Positions 32,974 through 43,252 of a DNA stretch of 64,000 bases are shown piece after piece. The stretch is from positions 62,001 through 126,000 of the forward strand of contig NZ_JAHBGI010000007.1 in NCBI RefSeq assembly GCF_018500185.1, in the 5' to 3' direction. The translations under genes and the position numbers were made by a program. The stretch comes from Litoribacter ruber. GTDB taxonomy: Bacteria; Bacteroidota; Bacteroidia; Cytophagales; Cyclobacteriaceae. A model generated the notes under the pieces. It saw only the letters and a program-made list of their open reading frames with translations, searched no databases and was not told where the DNA came from. Positions within the stretch are counted from its first letter, which is position 1; each line of letters starts with the position of its first letter.

Positions 32974-34406
32974 TAAGATCTCATTTTAAATTTCTTCCTT
33001 TGGTCATTCACCGCATTTCTAAATGCTGTATCGGTTTCCATCAGGTCGTTGACCGTTTGCACGGCGTGAATTACCGTGCTATGATCCCTTCCACCAAAAT
33101 GATAGCCAATTGACTTCAGGGAATGGTTGGTGAATTCTTTGGAGAAATACATGGCCACCTGTCTGGCTGTCACAATTTCTTTTTTTCGGGTTTTGGCCTT
33201 CAGGTCTTCCAATTTGATACCGTAATAATCTGATACGGTCTTTTGGATAAAATCAATCCCTACCTCAGTCTCAATATCTTTTACGATATTTTTCATGATG
33301 TTTTTGGCAAGGCCTAGATCAATGTCCACCCGGCTAAGGCTGGCATGCGCGATCAAGGAAATCAGCACGCCTTCAAGTTCACGTACGTTGGTATCTACGG
33401 TGTACGCCAAATATTCTATCACATCGTCAGGAATGAAAATCCCCTCAGACTGCATTTTTCTTTTGATAATGGCCACCCTGGTTTCAAAATCAGGCATGTG
33501 CAGGTCAGCCGTCAAGCCCCATTTAAATCTGGAAAGAAGTCTTTCCTCTAAGCCTTTCAGGTCTTTTGGAGGACAATCCGAGGTCATGATAATCTGCTTC
33601 TTGCTCTGGTGAAGGTGGTTGAAGATGTGGAAAAACATCTCCTGGGTCCTGTCCTTTCCAGCCAAAAACTGAATATCATCGATGATGAGTACGTCTACCT
33701 GCATATAGAAATTGGTAAAGCTCTTGACGTTTCCATCCTTGATTGAGTCCATGAACTGGTTCACAAACTTTTCGGAAGAAACATAAAGCACAAACTTCTC
33801 CTCAGGGCCGTTCTTTATTTCGTTGCCGATGGCTTGCACCAAGTGAGTTTTTCCCAAACCTACACCGCCATATACCATAAGTGGGTTGAACGAAGTCACC
33901 CCTGGCTTGGTGGCTACAGCGTATCCTGCAGATCTAGCAAGCCTATTACAGTCACCTTCTATATAAGTGTTGAACGTGTAATTTGGATTCAGGTGGGATT
34001 GGAGTAGTTGGTCACTGGCAAGGGAATCCATTTGAAATGGACTTTTGCTTTCCTCTTTTTCCGCCGTGGCCATGGCAGCCTTTTTCTTGGTCGCAGCCGC
34101 CACATTTCCTTGCGGATAGCTAACCACATAAGGCTGATTTTGCGAGTTGCCGCGGTCAACCACCACTGCGTATTCTAGTCTACCATTGGGTCCGAGGATG
34201 GTCTTGATGGCAAGCTTAAGCACTTGGACATAATTGTCCTCCAACCATTCGTAGAAGAATTGGCTGGGAACTTGTATAGTCAGGATTGAGCCATCCAACC
34301 TAACAGGGTTGATGGGCTTAAACCACGTAGAAAAGCTCTGCTCATTGACATGCTCTTCAATTACCCGCAAGCACTCATTCCAAACTGCTTTAGCCTCTGA
34401 ACTCAT
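32970..34406 (-). CDS. dnaA: chromosomal replication initiator DnaA
   Basis: 478 residues: N-terminal domain I (about 1-80, WNECLRVIEEHV), a variable linker, the AAA+ domain with Walker A GGVGLGKTHL, Walker B LIIDDIQFLAGK and sensor RLLSRFKWGL, and the C-terminal helix-turn-helix with the signature GGRDHSTVIHAV that contacts DnaA boxes. It initiates replication at oriC. It converges with the DUF3298 gene (4-bp overlap). The upstream gap was searched for DnaA boxes; see its own entry. Confidence 0.98.
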   Translation of the reverse strand: MSSEAKAVWNECLRVIEEHVNEQSFSTWFKPINPVRLDGSILTIQVPSQFFYEWLEDNYVQVLKLAIKTILGPNGRLEYAVVVDRGNSQNQPYVVSYPQGNVAAATKKKAAMATAEKEESKSPFQMDSLASDQLLQSHLNPNYTFNTYIEGDCNRLARSAGYAVATKPGVTSFNPLMVYGGVGLGKTHLVQAIGNEIKNGPEEKFVLYVSSEKFVNQFMDSIKDGNVKSFTNFYMQVDVLIIDDIQFLAGKDRTQEMFFHIFNHLHQSKKQIIMTSDCPPKDLKGLEERLLSRFKWGLTADLHMPDFETRVAIIKRKMQSEGIFIPDDVIEYLAYTVDTNVRELEGVLISLIAHASLSRVDIDLGLAKNIMKNIVKDIETEVGIDFIQKTVSDYYGIKLEDLKAKTRKKEIVTARQVAMYFSKEFTNHSLKSIGYHFGGRDHSTVIHAVQTVNDLMETDTAFRNAVNDQRKKFKMRSY

Positions 34407-34890
34407 TGATTATTAATTACTAGAAAACTTTTGTGTACTGCAATTCCCTATTCGAAGGGCATCAAATTTGGGAAAAATATATTTAAATAAAAAATCCAAT
34501 TCATCTTGACTTTTCATTTAATTGCCGAATCTCATTCCTAAAGAGGGTTTCTTTGGCGAAGCGATATTTGAATCGTTATTTCCTTGGGATTTTACAGTTT
34601 TGATCACGGTAATAAAGTGAAATTTTTTTTAACCAAACGGATATCCTAACCTGGGTTTTAGGATTTAAGGGGTGAAAAAATGGATTGGAATAATATTGAC
34701 CAATTTTTGGTGTAAAATATCAGTTATTTTAAAATATTTTTTTATCCATCAGATTTAATAAAGTAATTTGTTCGGCTACCAAGTTTGGTTAAGGATTGTT
34801 GCTGGAAAAGTTTGCTTCCTACTAAATGGGTTTTGATGCGGGAAAGGGTTATTTTTGAGAACAGCGATTTTTGTCTAGCAATAAACCAAG
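34407..34890. other. AT-rich gap between dnaA and mutA, no gene seen
   Basis: 484 bp divergent spacer. It is AT-rich with poly-A/T tracts, a hairpin ATCCTAA/TTAGGAT at 34643-34664, one imperfect DnaA-box-like 9-mer (TTATCCATC at about 34741-34750), and promoter-like elements: TATTTTTG at 34850-34857 towards mutA, and CAAATTTG at 34463-34470 facing dnaA with one mismatch. No open frame, RNA gene or cluster of DnaA boxes was found, so the sequence alone does not make it an origin. Confidence 0.6.
34850..34857 (+). promoter_or_regulatory. candidate -7 element for mutAB
   Basis: TATTTTTG matches TAnnTTTG 34 bp before the mutA start. A TTTG lies only 14 bp upstream, too close for the normal spacer, so the match is partial. 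Confidence 0.4.
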
Positions 34891-36705
34891 ATGACTAAAT
34901 TATTTGAAGAATTTTCTCCTGTAAGCAAACAGGAATGGATAGAGCAAGCCACTAAAGACCTAAAGGGCGATGATTTTGAAAAGAAGCTGATTAGCCGCGC
35001 GATAGAGGGCTTTTCAGTTTTTCCTTTTTATACCCAGGAGGATCTCTCTGGCGTGGATTGGCTTAAAGGGTACCAGAATAAATTGAGTGCTCCTTCCGCC
35101 ATACCAGGTGAGTCGCCCAGGATCTGGGGCAATGTGGCGGCCATCAAGACCTCTAATCTTCAGGAAGGCAATAAGGAAATCCAATCCGTGCTGGATAATG
35201 GAGTAGATGCATTGGTACTTGAAATTGGCGCCGATACGGATTTCAAGGCGTTGTTGAGAGATGTCCTGCCGCAATACATTCAGATCTGGTTGAAACTTTC
35301 CTCTTCTGTTAGCCCGAGCATAGTCTCGGCCTTCCTGGAATGGTTTGAAAGCAAAGGCCTTCGGGTGTCGGAACTTAATGGAGGGGTGATTTTTAATGAT
35401 TTCCAAAAGGCCGTCTCCCTCCAACATGACAAAATTGAATACAGCTCATCACTTAAAAATATATTTGAAATCACAGCTGCATATCCCAATTTTAAAGGCG
35501 CGGGGATCGATGCTAGCTTATATCATAACAGTGGCGGACATGCGGTTCAGGAAATTGGTTTTGGTATAAGTCAAGCCATAGACCTGATCGATGAACTGAC
35601 TGAGGCCGGTATTGAGGCTGAGACTGTTTTCCAAAATATGTTCCTGAGGGTTTCTGCGGGCGTCAATTATTTTACGGAAATAGCAAAATTCAGGGCCTTT
35701 AGAATTGCTTGGCATCGCTTGGCAGGATTGTACCAAGTGGAATTGGACCCAGCCTCAATTGTGGTTTTTGCCGAAACGAGTATGTGGGCGCAAAGCCCGA
35801 TAGATCCTTATAACAACCTTTTGAGGAATACAACTGCGGCCATGTCTGCCATACTTGGTGGATGCAATGCTTTGCAGGTTTTTCCCCACAGCCAAACCTA
35901 CCAGGAGGCAGACGGCTTTTCCAAACGGATGGCTAGGAACATCAGCAATATCCTAAAGGAGGAAAGCTATTTTGATAGGGTGATGGACCCAGTTGCTGGT
36001 TCCTATTATTTGGAGAATCTCACCTCGACCCTGCTGACGGAATCGATGAAGCTGGTCAAGCAAACTGAAGAAAACGGTGGCTGGTGGAGTAGCCTTGAAA
36101 AGGGAATCGTTCAAACAGCCATCAAGGAAACCCGTAAAACCCGATTTGCCTCCATGGCAACCCGCAAGGAGATAATGGTGGGCGTGAACCAATATGTGAA
36201 TCAGGCTGAAAAAATCCAGATTGAATTCCAGGAGATTGAGGAGGGCCAAAAGGAATTGAAACCTCACTCATTCAGTTATCCAATGGTAAAGTTGAGGAAA
36301 AGAGTCCAAAGAGTCATTGAAAACCAAAATGCTCAGATCGAGGTGGTGATCCTGCCATTGGGAAACAACCCCAAGCAAAGAATAGGCTTTTCGCAGGGCT
36401 TTTTCCAAACTGCAGGTTTCGATACCCAGGTGGCTGAAGTAAGTATTGATGCAGCCAGTGCAATTGAAAAAGGAAAAAGCGCCAACTCCAAATTTGTGGT
36501 CCTTGTGGGAGCCGATGAGGATTATGAAGCCATGGCAGTGAAAATAGGTGAAGGCATGGCTGAGGAGGGCAAGATCTTGATCTTGGCAGGATACCCGGCT
36601 AACCAGATTGAAAACTTGGTTTCTGCGGGTGTCAAGCATTTCATACACCTCAAAACTGACTTGATCGCCACAATTGACCAATTATTAGAAGAAGCCCAAT
36701 TATGA
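34891..36705 (+). CDS. mutA: methylmalonyl-CoA mutase small subunit
   Basis: 604 residues. A TIM-barrel domain related to the catalytic subunit ([22 protein letters not shown]-type segment, [45 protein letters not shown]) is followed by a degenerate B12-binding-like domain (about 480-604) that lacks the DxHxxG cobalt ligand. This is the non-catalytic beta subunit of heterodimeric mutase. It overlaps the catalytic subunit gene by 4 bp (ATGA). Confidence 0.95.
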   Translation: MTKLFEEFSPVSKQEWIEQATKDLKGDDFEKKLISRAIEGFSVFPFYTQEDLSGVDWLKGYQNKLSAPSAIPGESPRIWGNVAAIKTSNLQEGNKEIQSVLDNGVDALVLEIGADTDFKALLRDVLPQYIQIWLKLSSSVSPSIVSAFLEWFESKGLRVSELNGGVIFNDFQKAVSLQHDKIEYSSSLKNIFEITAAYPNFKGAGIDASLYHNSGGHAVQEIGFGISQAIDLIDELTEAGIEAETVFQNMFLRVSAGVNYFTEIAKFRAFRIAWHRLAGLYQVELDPASIVVFAETSMWAQSPIDPYNNLLRNTTAAMSAILGGCNALQVFPHSQTYQEADGFSKRMARNISNILKEESYFDRVMDPVAGSYYLENLTSTLLTESMKLVKQTEENGGWWSSLEKGIVQTAIKETRKTRFASMATRKEIMVGVNQYVNQAEKIQIEFQEIEEGQKELKPHSFSYPMVKLRKRVQRVIENQNAQIEVVILPLGNNPKQRIGFSQGFFQTAGFDTQVAEVSIDAASAIEKGKSANSKFVVLVGADEDYEAMAVKIGEGMAEEGKILILAGYPANQIENLVSAGVKHFIHLKTDLIATIDQLLEEAQL

Positions 36706-38825
36706 GACCTGATATAAATCAACTTTTAACTCCAAATAATATCCCGCAGTCCCAACCTAAGACGGAAGGGGAGTGGACCACTGCTGAAAATATTCAAGTT
36801 AAGCCAATTTTTGAAGCAAGTGACATACAGTCCATAGAGCATTTGAGTTTTGCTGCCGGACTTCCGCCATATTTGAGGGGGCCGTATAGCACGATGTATG
36901 TGATGCGCCCCTGGACTATTCGGCAGTATGCGGGTTTTTCTACCGCTGAAGAATCCAACGCTTTTTACCGTAGAAACCTTGCTGCCGGCCAAAAAGGCCT
37001 TTCTGTGGCCTTTGATCTGGCCACCCACCGTGGATATGACTCCGATCATCCACGTGTGCAGGGGGATGTGGGCAAAGCCGGTGTAGCCATTGATTCCATT
37101 TTGGACATGAAGGTGCTTTTTGACCAGATTCCGCTGGACAAGATGTCTGTGTCCATGACCATGAACGGTGCGGTGGTGCCGATATTGGCATTCTACATTG
37201 TGGCCGCGGAAGAGCAGGGTGTGAAGCCCGAGCAGTTGTCTGGGACCATCCAAAATGATATTTTGAAGGAGTTTATGGTGCGAAACACTTATATCTATCC
37301 TCCTCAGCCGTCTATGCGGATCATCGGGGATATTTTTGAGTACACCAGCCAGAATATGCCCAAATTCAACTCCATTTCAATTTCTGGCTATCACATGCAG
37401 GAAGCCGGTGCCTCGGCAGATATTGAGTTGGCCTATACGTTGGCGGATGGGCTGGAATATTTGAAAACCGGGATAGAGGCCGGCTTGGATATAGATAATT
37501 TTGCTCCCCGCCTGTCATTCTTTTGGGCAATCGGGATGAACCACTTCATGGAGATTGCCAAAATGCGGGCAGGAAGGCTGCTCTGGGCCAAGCTGGTAAA
37601 GCGTTTTAATCCCAAAAATCCAAAATCCCTAGCTCTTCGTACCCACTGCCAAACTTCCGGCTGGTCCCTTACCGAGCAGGATGCTTTTAACAATGTGGCT
37701 AGGACTACGGTTGAAGCTATGGGAGCTGTGCTTGGACATACGCAATCTCTGCACACCAATTCATTTGATGAGGCGATTGCGCTTCCGACAGACTTTTCCG
37801 CAAGGATAGCCAGAAACACGCAGTTGTATCTCCAGGATGAAACAGGTATCACCAAGGTGGTTGATCCATGGGGCGGGTCTTATTATGTGGAGTATTTGAC
37901 CGATCAGTTGGTCAAAAAGGCTTTGGCGCTGATTGAGGAGGTGGAAAGTTTGGGCGGCATGGCCAAAGCGATCGAAGCGGGAGTACCCAAAATGAGAATC
38001 GAAGAAGCGGCTGCCAAAAAGCAGGCGAGGATCGACAGCGGTAAGGATGTGATCGTAGGCGTAAACCGATATCAGGCAGAAGATGATGCGGAATTTGATA
38101 CGTTGGAGGTAGATAATGAGTCTGTGCGCTTGTCCCAGATTGAGCGTTTGAAGAAATTGAAATCTGAAAGAAACCAAGCTGAGGTAGATGTTGCTTTGGA
38201 AGCCATTACCGAGGCGGCTAGGTCTGGCGAGGGTAACCTTTTGGCACTTGCTGTAGATGCGGCTAGAAAAAGAGCTAGTTTGGGCGAAATATCAATGGCA
38301 ATGGAAAAAGAATTTGGAAGGCATAAGGCCACCGTCAAAAGTATATCAGGGGTGTACTCTGGAGAGGCCAAGGATGATAGTTATTTCAAGGAAGCCCAGA
38401 AGCTGGCTGACCAGTTTGCTACACTTGAAGGCAGGCGGCCAAGAATCATGGTAGCCAAAATGGGCCAAGATGGTCATGATCGAGGAGCAAAAGTTATTGC
38501 CACTGGTTTTGCAGACCTTGGATTTGATGTGGATATCGGGCCCTTATTTCAGACGCCCGAGGAAGTCGCCCAACAAGCGGCAGAGAATGATGTTCATATT
38601 GTTGGAGCATCTTCATTGGCCGCAGGGCACAAGACTTTGGTGCCTCAGTTGATCAATGCCTTGAAGGATCTGGGGCGTGAAGATATCATGGTGGTAGCAG
38701 GGGGGGTCATTCCTCCAAAAGATTATGGTTTTCTCTTTGATTCAGGCGTAAAAGCTGTTTTCGGACCGGGAACGGTGCTGCCAAAAGCGGCGATTGAGAT
38801 TCTGAATACTTTGATGGAGGAGTAA
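36702..38825 (+). CDS. mutB: methylmalonyl-CoA mutase large, catalytic subunit
   Basis: 707 residues. The barrel domain has the family blocks [43 protein letters not shown] and [14 protein letters not shown]; the C-terminal domain carries the base-off B12 motif [11 protein letters not shown] with cobalt ligand His592. It isomerises (R)-methylmalonyl-CoA and succinyl-CoA with adenosylcobalamin, linking propionate metabolism with the TCA cycle. It is co-transcribed with mutA and closed by a long hairpin terminator. Its GTPase chaperone meaB is at 31218. Confidence 0.97.
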   Translation: MRPDINQLLTPNNIPQSQPKTEGEWTTAENIQVKPIFEASDIQSIEHLSFAAGLPPYLRGPYSTMYVMRPWTIRQYAGFSTAEESNAFYRRNLAAGQKGLSVAFDLATHRGYDSDHPRVQGDVGKAGVAIDSILDMKVLFDQIPLDKMSVSMTMNGAVVPILAFYIVAAEEQGVKPEQLSGTIQNDILKEFMVRNTYIYPPQPSMRIIGDIFEYTSQNMPKFNSISISGYHMQEAGASADIELAYTLADGLEYLKTGIEAGLDIDNFAPRLSFFWAIGMNHFMEIAKMRAGRLLWAKLVKRFNPKNPKSLALRTHCQTSGWSLTEQDAFNNVARTTVEAMGAVLGHTQSLHTNSFDEAIALPTDFSARIARNTQLYLQDETGITKVVDPWGGSYYVEYLTDQLVKKALALIEEVESLGGMAKAIEAGVPKMRIEEAAAKKQARIDSGKDVIVGVNRYQAEDDAEFDTLEVDNESVRLSQIERLKKLKSERNQAEVDVALEAITEAARSGEGNLLALAVDAARKRASLGEISMAMEKEFGRHKATVKSISGVYSGEAKDDSYFKEAQKLADQFATLEGRRPRIMVAKMGQDGHDRGAKVIATGFADLGFDVDIGPLFQTPEEVAQQAAENDVHIVGASSLAAGHKTLVPQLINALKDLGREDIMVVAGGVIPPKDYGFLFDSGVKAVFGPGTVLPKAAIEILNTLMEE

Positions 38826-38869
38826 ATTATAAAGATTTTATTGAGTAGGGTTGCTCAGTATTTGGTGTA

Positions 38870-38905
38870 AATAGCAATTTAAATACTTTTTAAATTGCTA
38901 TTTTT
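38870..38905 (+). terminator. intrinsic terminator after mutB
   Basis: A perfect 14-bp AT-rich stem (38870-38883 with 38889-38902), 5-base loop, and a T-run to 38905. Confidence 0.85.
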
Positions 38906-38928
38906 ATGTTTTAAAGAAGTTTTTTAAT

Positions 38929-40812
38929 ATGAAGAAAATCACGCTCTTATATGATGAATTAGAAAGTGAAACTGTTGAAGATAAAATTCTGCCCGCATTT
39001 GGGCATCATTTAAAACTTAAAATCCCTTTCAAGACCGATCTGACGATTGAAATTGAAAGAGATGAACTGGTGGTAACTTATCTTTCAGATACACAGCTGA
39101 AGGAGTTTCTTCCCATTGCTATCGAAAAAGGATGGTGCTTGGGTTTTCTACCACATCCAGACATGCCTAACGCTCTTCAGGGAATGGGTGTAGACTCGAA
39201 GCTGTCAGAAGCCCTTGACCACATCTTAGAAAGTGAGACCACTATGAAGATTGATGTGTTGATGGCCAACGGGCTGCCAGTTTTCAACACCTTGGTAGCC
39301 GGCGAATCCATTAGCCTTATTTCAGGGGCCATGGAAGAGTCCCAATGGAGAGTGCGATGGGAGAAAGTAAAAAGCTTTTTTCGACTTTTCAAAAACCTGA
39401 GGGCCCAAAATTATATCATAAGAGTAGAGGATGATAAAGAGGGTAGGGAGGAAATTGATACAGCCGCCTTAGGAGTAATTACGGTTTTGCATAGAAAAAG
39501 TGCCTTGCTTACCCGAAAGGTTTTGGAAGAATCATTTATTAATGACGGCATGATGCATGTGCTGATTTTGGCACCGAGGAGCCTTTTCGGCCTTATTGAC
39601 TTTGGGATCAAAAGTTTTTTGAGGACCGCTAAGTCAAAAGTATTGCCTCCCCATGTGTCCCATATCAAAACAACCAAGATCATCTTGGAAAGCCCAGAGC
39701 CCATCAACTATTCAGCAGATGATAAGCTGATGAGTGCCAAAGGGATTGAGCTGGAAGTGCTTCCCAAAATATTAAATATTGTCCCTGGTAAGCACTTGTT
39801 GGTAACTGACGAAGTCAAGAACAATGAAGTTTTCAAGGTTCATAAGTTGCCCAAAGGGGAAATCAAGGAAGGTTTGTTGGCGCACCCCTTGCCATTAATC
39901 GACCACGCCAGTACGGAGGAATTTAAATGGCTTTTTACCATTTTGAGGGAAAATGCCAAAGCGAGTTCCAGTTACAAGGTGCTGATGGTGCTTTCCACAC
40001 TAATTGCAACTTTTGGTCTTTTTGGAAACTCAAGTCCTGTTATTATCGGGGCGATGATCTTGGCCCCTCTCATGTCACCTATTATATCCCTTTCCATGGG
40101 AGTGTTGAGGCAGAATGAGCCCCTGATCAAGGAGAGCTTGAAAGCCATCATCATCGGGATGCTATTGGGATATCTATGTGCGCTGATTATTACCTGGATG
40201 ACTCCGCTTAATGTCTACAACAATGAAATAACCTCCCGCATCAGGCCAAACCTTTTGGACTTGGGCATAGCTGTGGGTTCGGGTGTGGCCGGGGCCTATG
40301 CCCATGCCAAACGGGAAGTAGCCAAAACGCTTGCTGGCGTAGCGATTGCCGTGGCCTTGGTGCCTCCATTGGCCGTGTCGGGGATAGGTCTCGGCTGGAT
40401 GGATCTTACCGTGTTTATCGGGGCATTTTTATTGTTAGTGACTAACTTGGCAGGGATGGTTTTGGCCGCTGCTCTTACCTTTCTGCTTTTGGGCTACAGC
40501 CCGGTTAAGCTTGCTCGAAAGGGATTATTGATTTCCCTAATAATCGTGATGACCATTAGTGCGCCACTGGCCTTTGGCTTTAACCAAATGGTAAAAGAAA
40601 ACCGGATCATCCAGAAACTTAGCGGGCATGAGATTGATGGTAAAGTGCTGAGGGAGGTCAATGTACGGTCAATTGATCCCTTGAAGATTAGTTTAAGGGT
40701 GGTTTCCGATACTCCTTTGGATGAGACAGAACTTGCTCAGCTAAAGGAGGACATTGAGAGATACTTGGATGCAGAAATAGAGCTTGAGGTTGCTGTGGGC
40801 ATAATTCTTTAA
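38929..40812 (+). CDS. DUF389 / TIGR00341 membrane protein with lipid-kinase-like N-terminus
   Basis: 627 residues. The C-terminal half (about 335-575) is the DUF389 membrane domain, with about six helices and the core blocks NSSPVIIGAMILAPLMSPI, IGSGVAGAYAHAKREV-type segment and AIAVALVPPLAVSGIGLG. The N-terminal half (about 1-320) is soluble and resembles a diacylglycerol-kinase-type nucleotide fold (WCLGFLPHPDMPNALQGMGV, VDVLMANGLPVFNT), but a catalytic GGDGT-type loop is not seen, so kinase activity is doubtful. A C-terminal soluble tail follows. Function is unknown. Confidence 0.82.
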   Translation: MKKITLLYDELESETVEDKILPAFGHHLKLKIPFKTDLTIEIERDELVVTYLSDTQLKEFLPIAIEKGWCLGFLPHPDMPNALQGMGVDSKLSEALDHILESETTMKIDVLMANGLPVFNTLVAGESISLISGAMEESQWRVRWEKVKSFFRLFKNLRAQNYIIRVEDDKEGREEIDTAALGVITVLHRKSALLTRKVLEESFINDGMMHVLILAPRSLFGLIDFGIKSFLRTAKSKVLPPHVSHIKTTKIILESPEPINYSADDKLMSAKGIELEVLPKILNIVPGKHLLVTDEVKNNEVFKVHKLPKGEIKEGLLAHPLPLIDHASTEEFKWLFTILRENAKASSSYKVLMVLSTLIATFGLFGNSSPVIIGAMILAPLMSPIISLSMGVLRQNEPLIKESLKAIIIGMLLGYLCALIITWMTPLNVYNNEITSRIRPNLLDLGIAVGSGVAGAYAHAKREVAKTLAGVAIAVALVPPLAVSGIGLGWMDLTVFIGAFLLLVTNLAGMVLAAALTFLLLGYSPVKLARKGLLISLIIVMTISAPLAFGFNQMVKENRIIQKLSGHEIDGKVLREVNVRSIDPLKISLRVVSDTPLDETELAQLKEDIERYLDAEIELEVAVGIIL

Positions 40813-40870
40813 CCGAAAGTATGAGAGTCTGAAATATAATGTATCTTTCGGCAGAATTTTGAACTTGATA

Positions 40871-41800
40871 ATGATGAAATTGTCATATAAAATAAACCTG
40901 ATACTTTTAATACTTCTTTTGGGAGTGGGAGACTTTGCCTTTGCACAAGAGGATGAATACGAGCTCCGTTATAAGCTAAAGTCCAAGCAGCAATACTCCC
41001 TCAATGTTGTCTCTCAGCAGGTGATTGAGCAGGATCTGGACGGTATGGCCCAGACTATTCATAACCTGTTTCAGAGCGATTTGGATATTTCGGTGGACAG
41101 GGTGATCAAAGATACCATTGGACTTTCTATTAAGTATAGAAATCTTCATTTAGAGGTGCAGGGACCTATGGGAGAGGAAATGGTGCTCAGCAGTGAGGGT
41201 AACATGCAGGATCCTATCAATCAATTGATGCGTAAAATGATCAACCAGCCGGTGCAGGTGGTCATTAGTCCCCGCGGTGAGGTTTTAGATGTGGCTGGGG
41301 TAGATGAGATGATGGATAGCGTTATGATTGGGCTTGAAGAGCTGGATGAATCGCAGAAGCAAAGCCTGAAAGCAAGTTTGGACAATCAATTTGGAAAGGA
41401 AAATTTTAAGACATCCTTATTGTCAGGCCTGATTATTTATCCGGAAAATCCTGTGAAGGTAGGAGAGGAGTGGACATGCTCTAGGGAAGAGTTTGCCACC
41501 GTTCCGGTGGTGACGGAAACTTCTTGGACACTGAATAGGGTAAGAAGAGGGCTGGCTGAACTGACAGGGACTTCACAGCTCACTGGACTAGAAAAGAATG
41601 TAAATGATGAAGTCAAAATGGAAGGGACGCAAGAAATAACCGCCAGTGTCGACCTTTCTACAGGTCTAATGACGGAGTCGAATCAACAATCCGAAATTAT
41701 TGGTGTAATGATCTTGCCCCCGAATGAATATTTTGATGAGCCGGTTGAGATACCACTCTTGATCAAAACGGTGACCAGAACAAGATTAAACAAAAAATGA
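40871..41800 (+). CDS. secreted DUF6263-like protein
   Basis: 309 residues from ATG 40871 (the next codon is also ATG; a TTG four codons earlier is less likely). A Sec signal peptide ends FAFAQED. The mature protein is beta-rich and opens YELRYKLKSKQQYSLNVVSQQ; mid-protein blocks PVQVVISPRGEVLDVAGVDEMMDS and YPENPVKVGEEWTCSRE fit the DUF6263-type periplasmic family (assignment from memory). Function unknown. The stop codon is part of the bidirectional terminator shared with the ferredoxin gene. Confidence 0.7.
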   Translation: MMKLSYKINLILLILLLGVGDFAFAQEDEYELRYKLKSKQQYSLNVVSQQVIEQDLDGMAQTIHNLFQSDLDISVDRVIKDTIGLSIKYRNLHLEVQGPMGEEMVLSSEGNMQDPINQLMRKMINQPVQVVISPRGEVLDVAGVDEMMDSVMIGLEELDESQKQSLKASLDNQFGKENFKTSLLSGLIIYPENPVKVGEEWTCSREEFATVPVVTETSWTLNRVRRGLAELTGTSQLTGLEKNVNDEVKMEGTQEITASVDLSTGLMTESNQQSEIIGVMILPPNEYFDEPVEIPLLIKTVTRTRLNKK

Positions 41801-41821
41801 GGCTGGAAGGCCTCATTTTTT
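41792..41821. terminator. bidirectional intrinsic terminator
   Basis: A perfect 12-bp stem (41792-41803 with 41810-41821) with A-run on the left and T-run on the right, serving the plus-strand gene ending at 41800 and the minus-strand ferredoxin gene ending at 41825. Confidence 0.92.
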
Positions 41822-41824
41822 GTT

Positions 41825-42145
41825 TTAGTTAGATTCACCTCTAAGTTTGAATACCGCACCTTCCAATTCCTGGCTAATCCTTACCTGACAGGCAAGGCGG
41901 CTGGTTGGGGTAGGATTTGGCAGGTTATCAATTTGGTCAAGCTCTAGGTCAGAGGCATCACCCAAACCATCCTTGCCGTCCAAAACTTCCACATGGCAGG
42001 TGGCGCAGAGTGCCATTCCGCCACAGGTAGCCAACACAGGGTAATCAGAGGCTTTTAAAACCTCCATCAAACTCAAGCCCATGTCGTCTGGAGCTTCGAT
42101 GGGGTGACGGGTGCCGTCTTCGTGTTCTACATGAAAAGTTACCAT
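41825..42145 (-). CDS. 2Fe-2S ferredoxin (adrenodoxin type)
   Basis: 106 residues. Cluster cysteines lie in CGGMALCATC plus a fourth in SRLACQVR, the C-x5-C-x2-C...C pattern of adrenodoxin/ISC-type ferredoxins, and the acidic patch (DASDLELDQIDNL) is where a reductase docks. It is 7 bp downstream of the NAD(P)H/FAD reductase gene, its probable electron donor. Likely client pathways (iron-sulfur assembly, hydroxylases) are not visible here. Confidence 0.92.
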   Translation of the reverse strand: MVTFHVEHEDGTRHPIEAPDDMGLSLMEVLKASDYPVLATCGGMALCATCHVEVLDGKDGLGDASDLELDQIDNLPNPTPTSRLACQVRISQELEGAVFKLRGESN

Positions 42146-42152
42146 AGCTATA

Positions 42153-43157
42153 TTAGAATGAGTTCACACCGTTTACGGTGGTGTATTTAAAGCTTAATTT
42201 TTGATCTGGGTAAACATACTTAAAAGCGCTGTGCATCATGATGGCTGCTTCGTGGAACCCGCAAAGAATCAGCTTCAGCTTACCCTCATAAGTGTTGATA
42301 TCGCCGATGGCATAAATTCTTTCCACACCAGTGGAATAATCGCGCGTATCCACCTCGATAGCATTTTTGTCGATAGTCAATCCCCAGTCTGCTATCGGGC
42401 CCAGCTTGGGGCTCAATCCAAACAATGGGATTAGGTAATCCGTGTTGAGTACTATTTCCTCTTTGGATTTATTTTCAAGGATGATGCTGTCTAATTTGCC
42501 ATTACCGCCGAGCGACTTCAGGTTTGCGCTTAGGATAAGGTCAATTTTGCCGTTGTTGGCAAGGTCAAACACTTTGGAAGCTGAATCCGGAGCTCCTCTG
42601 AAGGTCTCGTTTCTGTGTACCAAGGTCACTCTTTCGGCAACGTCGGCAAGGAAAATAGTCCAATCCAAGGCAGAGTCTCCTCCACCTGCAAGCACTACTT
42701 TTTTGTCCCTGAACATCTCGGGATTCTTCACCATGTAAGTGATTCCTTTGCCCTCAAATTTTTCCAGGTTTTCCAATACTGGCTTTCTAGGCTCAAAGCA
42801 ACCAAGACCGCCTGCGATCACAATTACTTGTGCATGTACCTTGGTCTTGTCATTGGTAGTCAACACATAGGAGCCATCTTCCTGCTTGGTAATGTGATCC
42901 ACGCGTTCGCCTAGGGAAAAGGTAGGGTTGAACGGCTTGATCTGCTCCATCAGATTATCTACTAGCTCCTGGGCCTTCACTTCCGGATAACCCGGTATAT
43001 CATAGATCGGCTTTTGGGGATATATTTCAGACAGCTGCCCACCTACCTGCGGGAGGGCGTCAATCAAATGACAACGCATCTTCAGCAATCCTGCCTCAAA
43101 TACTGCAAAAAGACCCACCGGGCCAGCTCCAATTATGCAAATGTCAGTAGTAATCAT
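42153..43157 (-). CDS. NAD(P)H-dependent flavin reductase, ferredoxin reductase type
   Basis: 334 residues from ATG 43157 (MITTDICIIGAGPVGLF); the frame extends to 43208 but that part covers the promoter. FAD-binding GAGPVG and GGQLSEIYPQKPIYDIPGYP, NADPH-binding VVLAGGGDSALDW and C-terminal YAIGDINTYEGKLKL match thioredoxin-reductase-like ferredoxin-NADP reductases. There is no CxxC redox pair, which argues against a thioredoxin reductase. Ferredoxin follows after 7 bp, and a MarR gene lies upstream with a shared operator-like motif. Confidence 0.92.
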   Translation of the reverse strand: MITTDICIIGAGPVGLFAVFEAGLLKMRCHLIDALPQVGGQLSEIYPQKPIYDIPGYPEVKAQELVDNLMEQIKPFNPTFSLGERVDHITKQEDGSYVLTTNDKTKVHAQVIVIAGGLGCFEPRKPVLENLEKFEGKGITYMVKNPEMFRDKKVVLAGGGDSALDWTIFLADVAERVTLVHRNETFRGAPDSASKVFDLANNGKIDLILSANLKSLGGNGKLDSIILENKSKEEIVLNTDYLIPLFGLSPKLGPIADWGLTIDKNAIEVDTRDYSTGVERIYAIGDINTYEGKLKLILCGFHEAAIMMHSAFKYVYPDQKLSFKYTTVNGVNSF

Positions 43158-43205
43158 GATGTTGATTTTTTTTGAATAAACCCTAGCGGGCAAATTATGT
43201 TCGTA

Positions 43206-43230
43206 CAAATATAGTTAGTATAACAACTAT
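43206..43230 (-). promoter_or_regulatory. reductase promoter with MarR-type operator (copy 1)
   Basis: On the minus strand TATATTTG (43213-43206) is an exact -7. The 20-bp motif at 43211-43230, with the inverted ends ATAGTT and AACTAT, lies directly upstream and overlaps it by 3 bp. The same motif recurs before the MarR gene (16 of 20 identical). No -33 TTTG is present. Confidence 0.7.
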
Positions 43231-43252
43231 TTCCTCGGATAGGGTAAATTAT

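Noticed and set aside
34407-34890. oriC
   Set aside because: Only one imperfect DnaA box was found; adjacency to dnaA and AT-richness alone are not enough.
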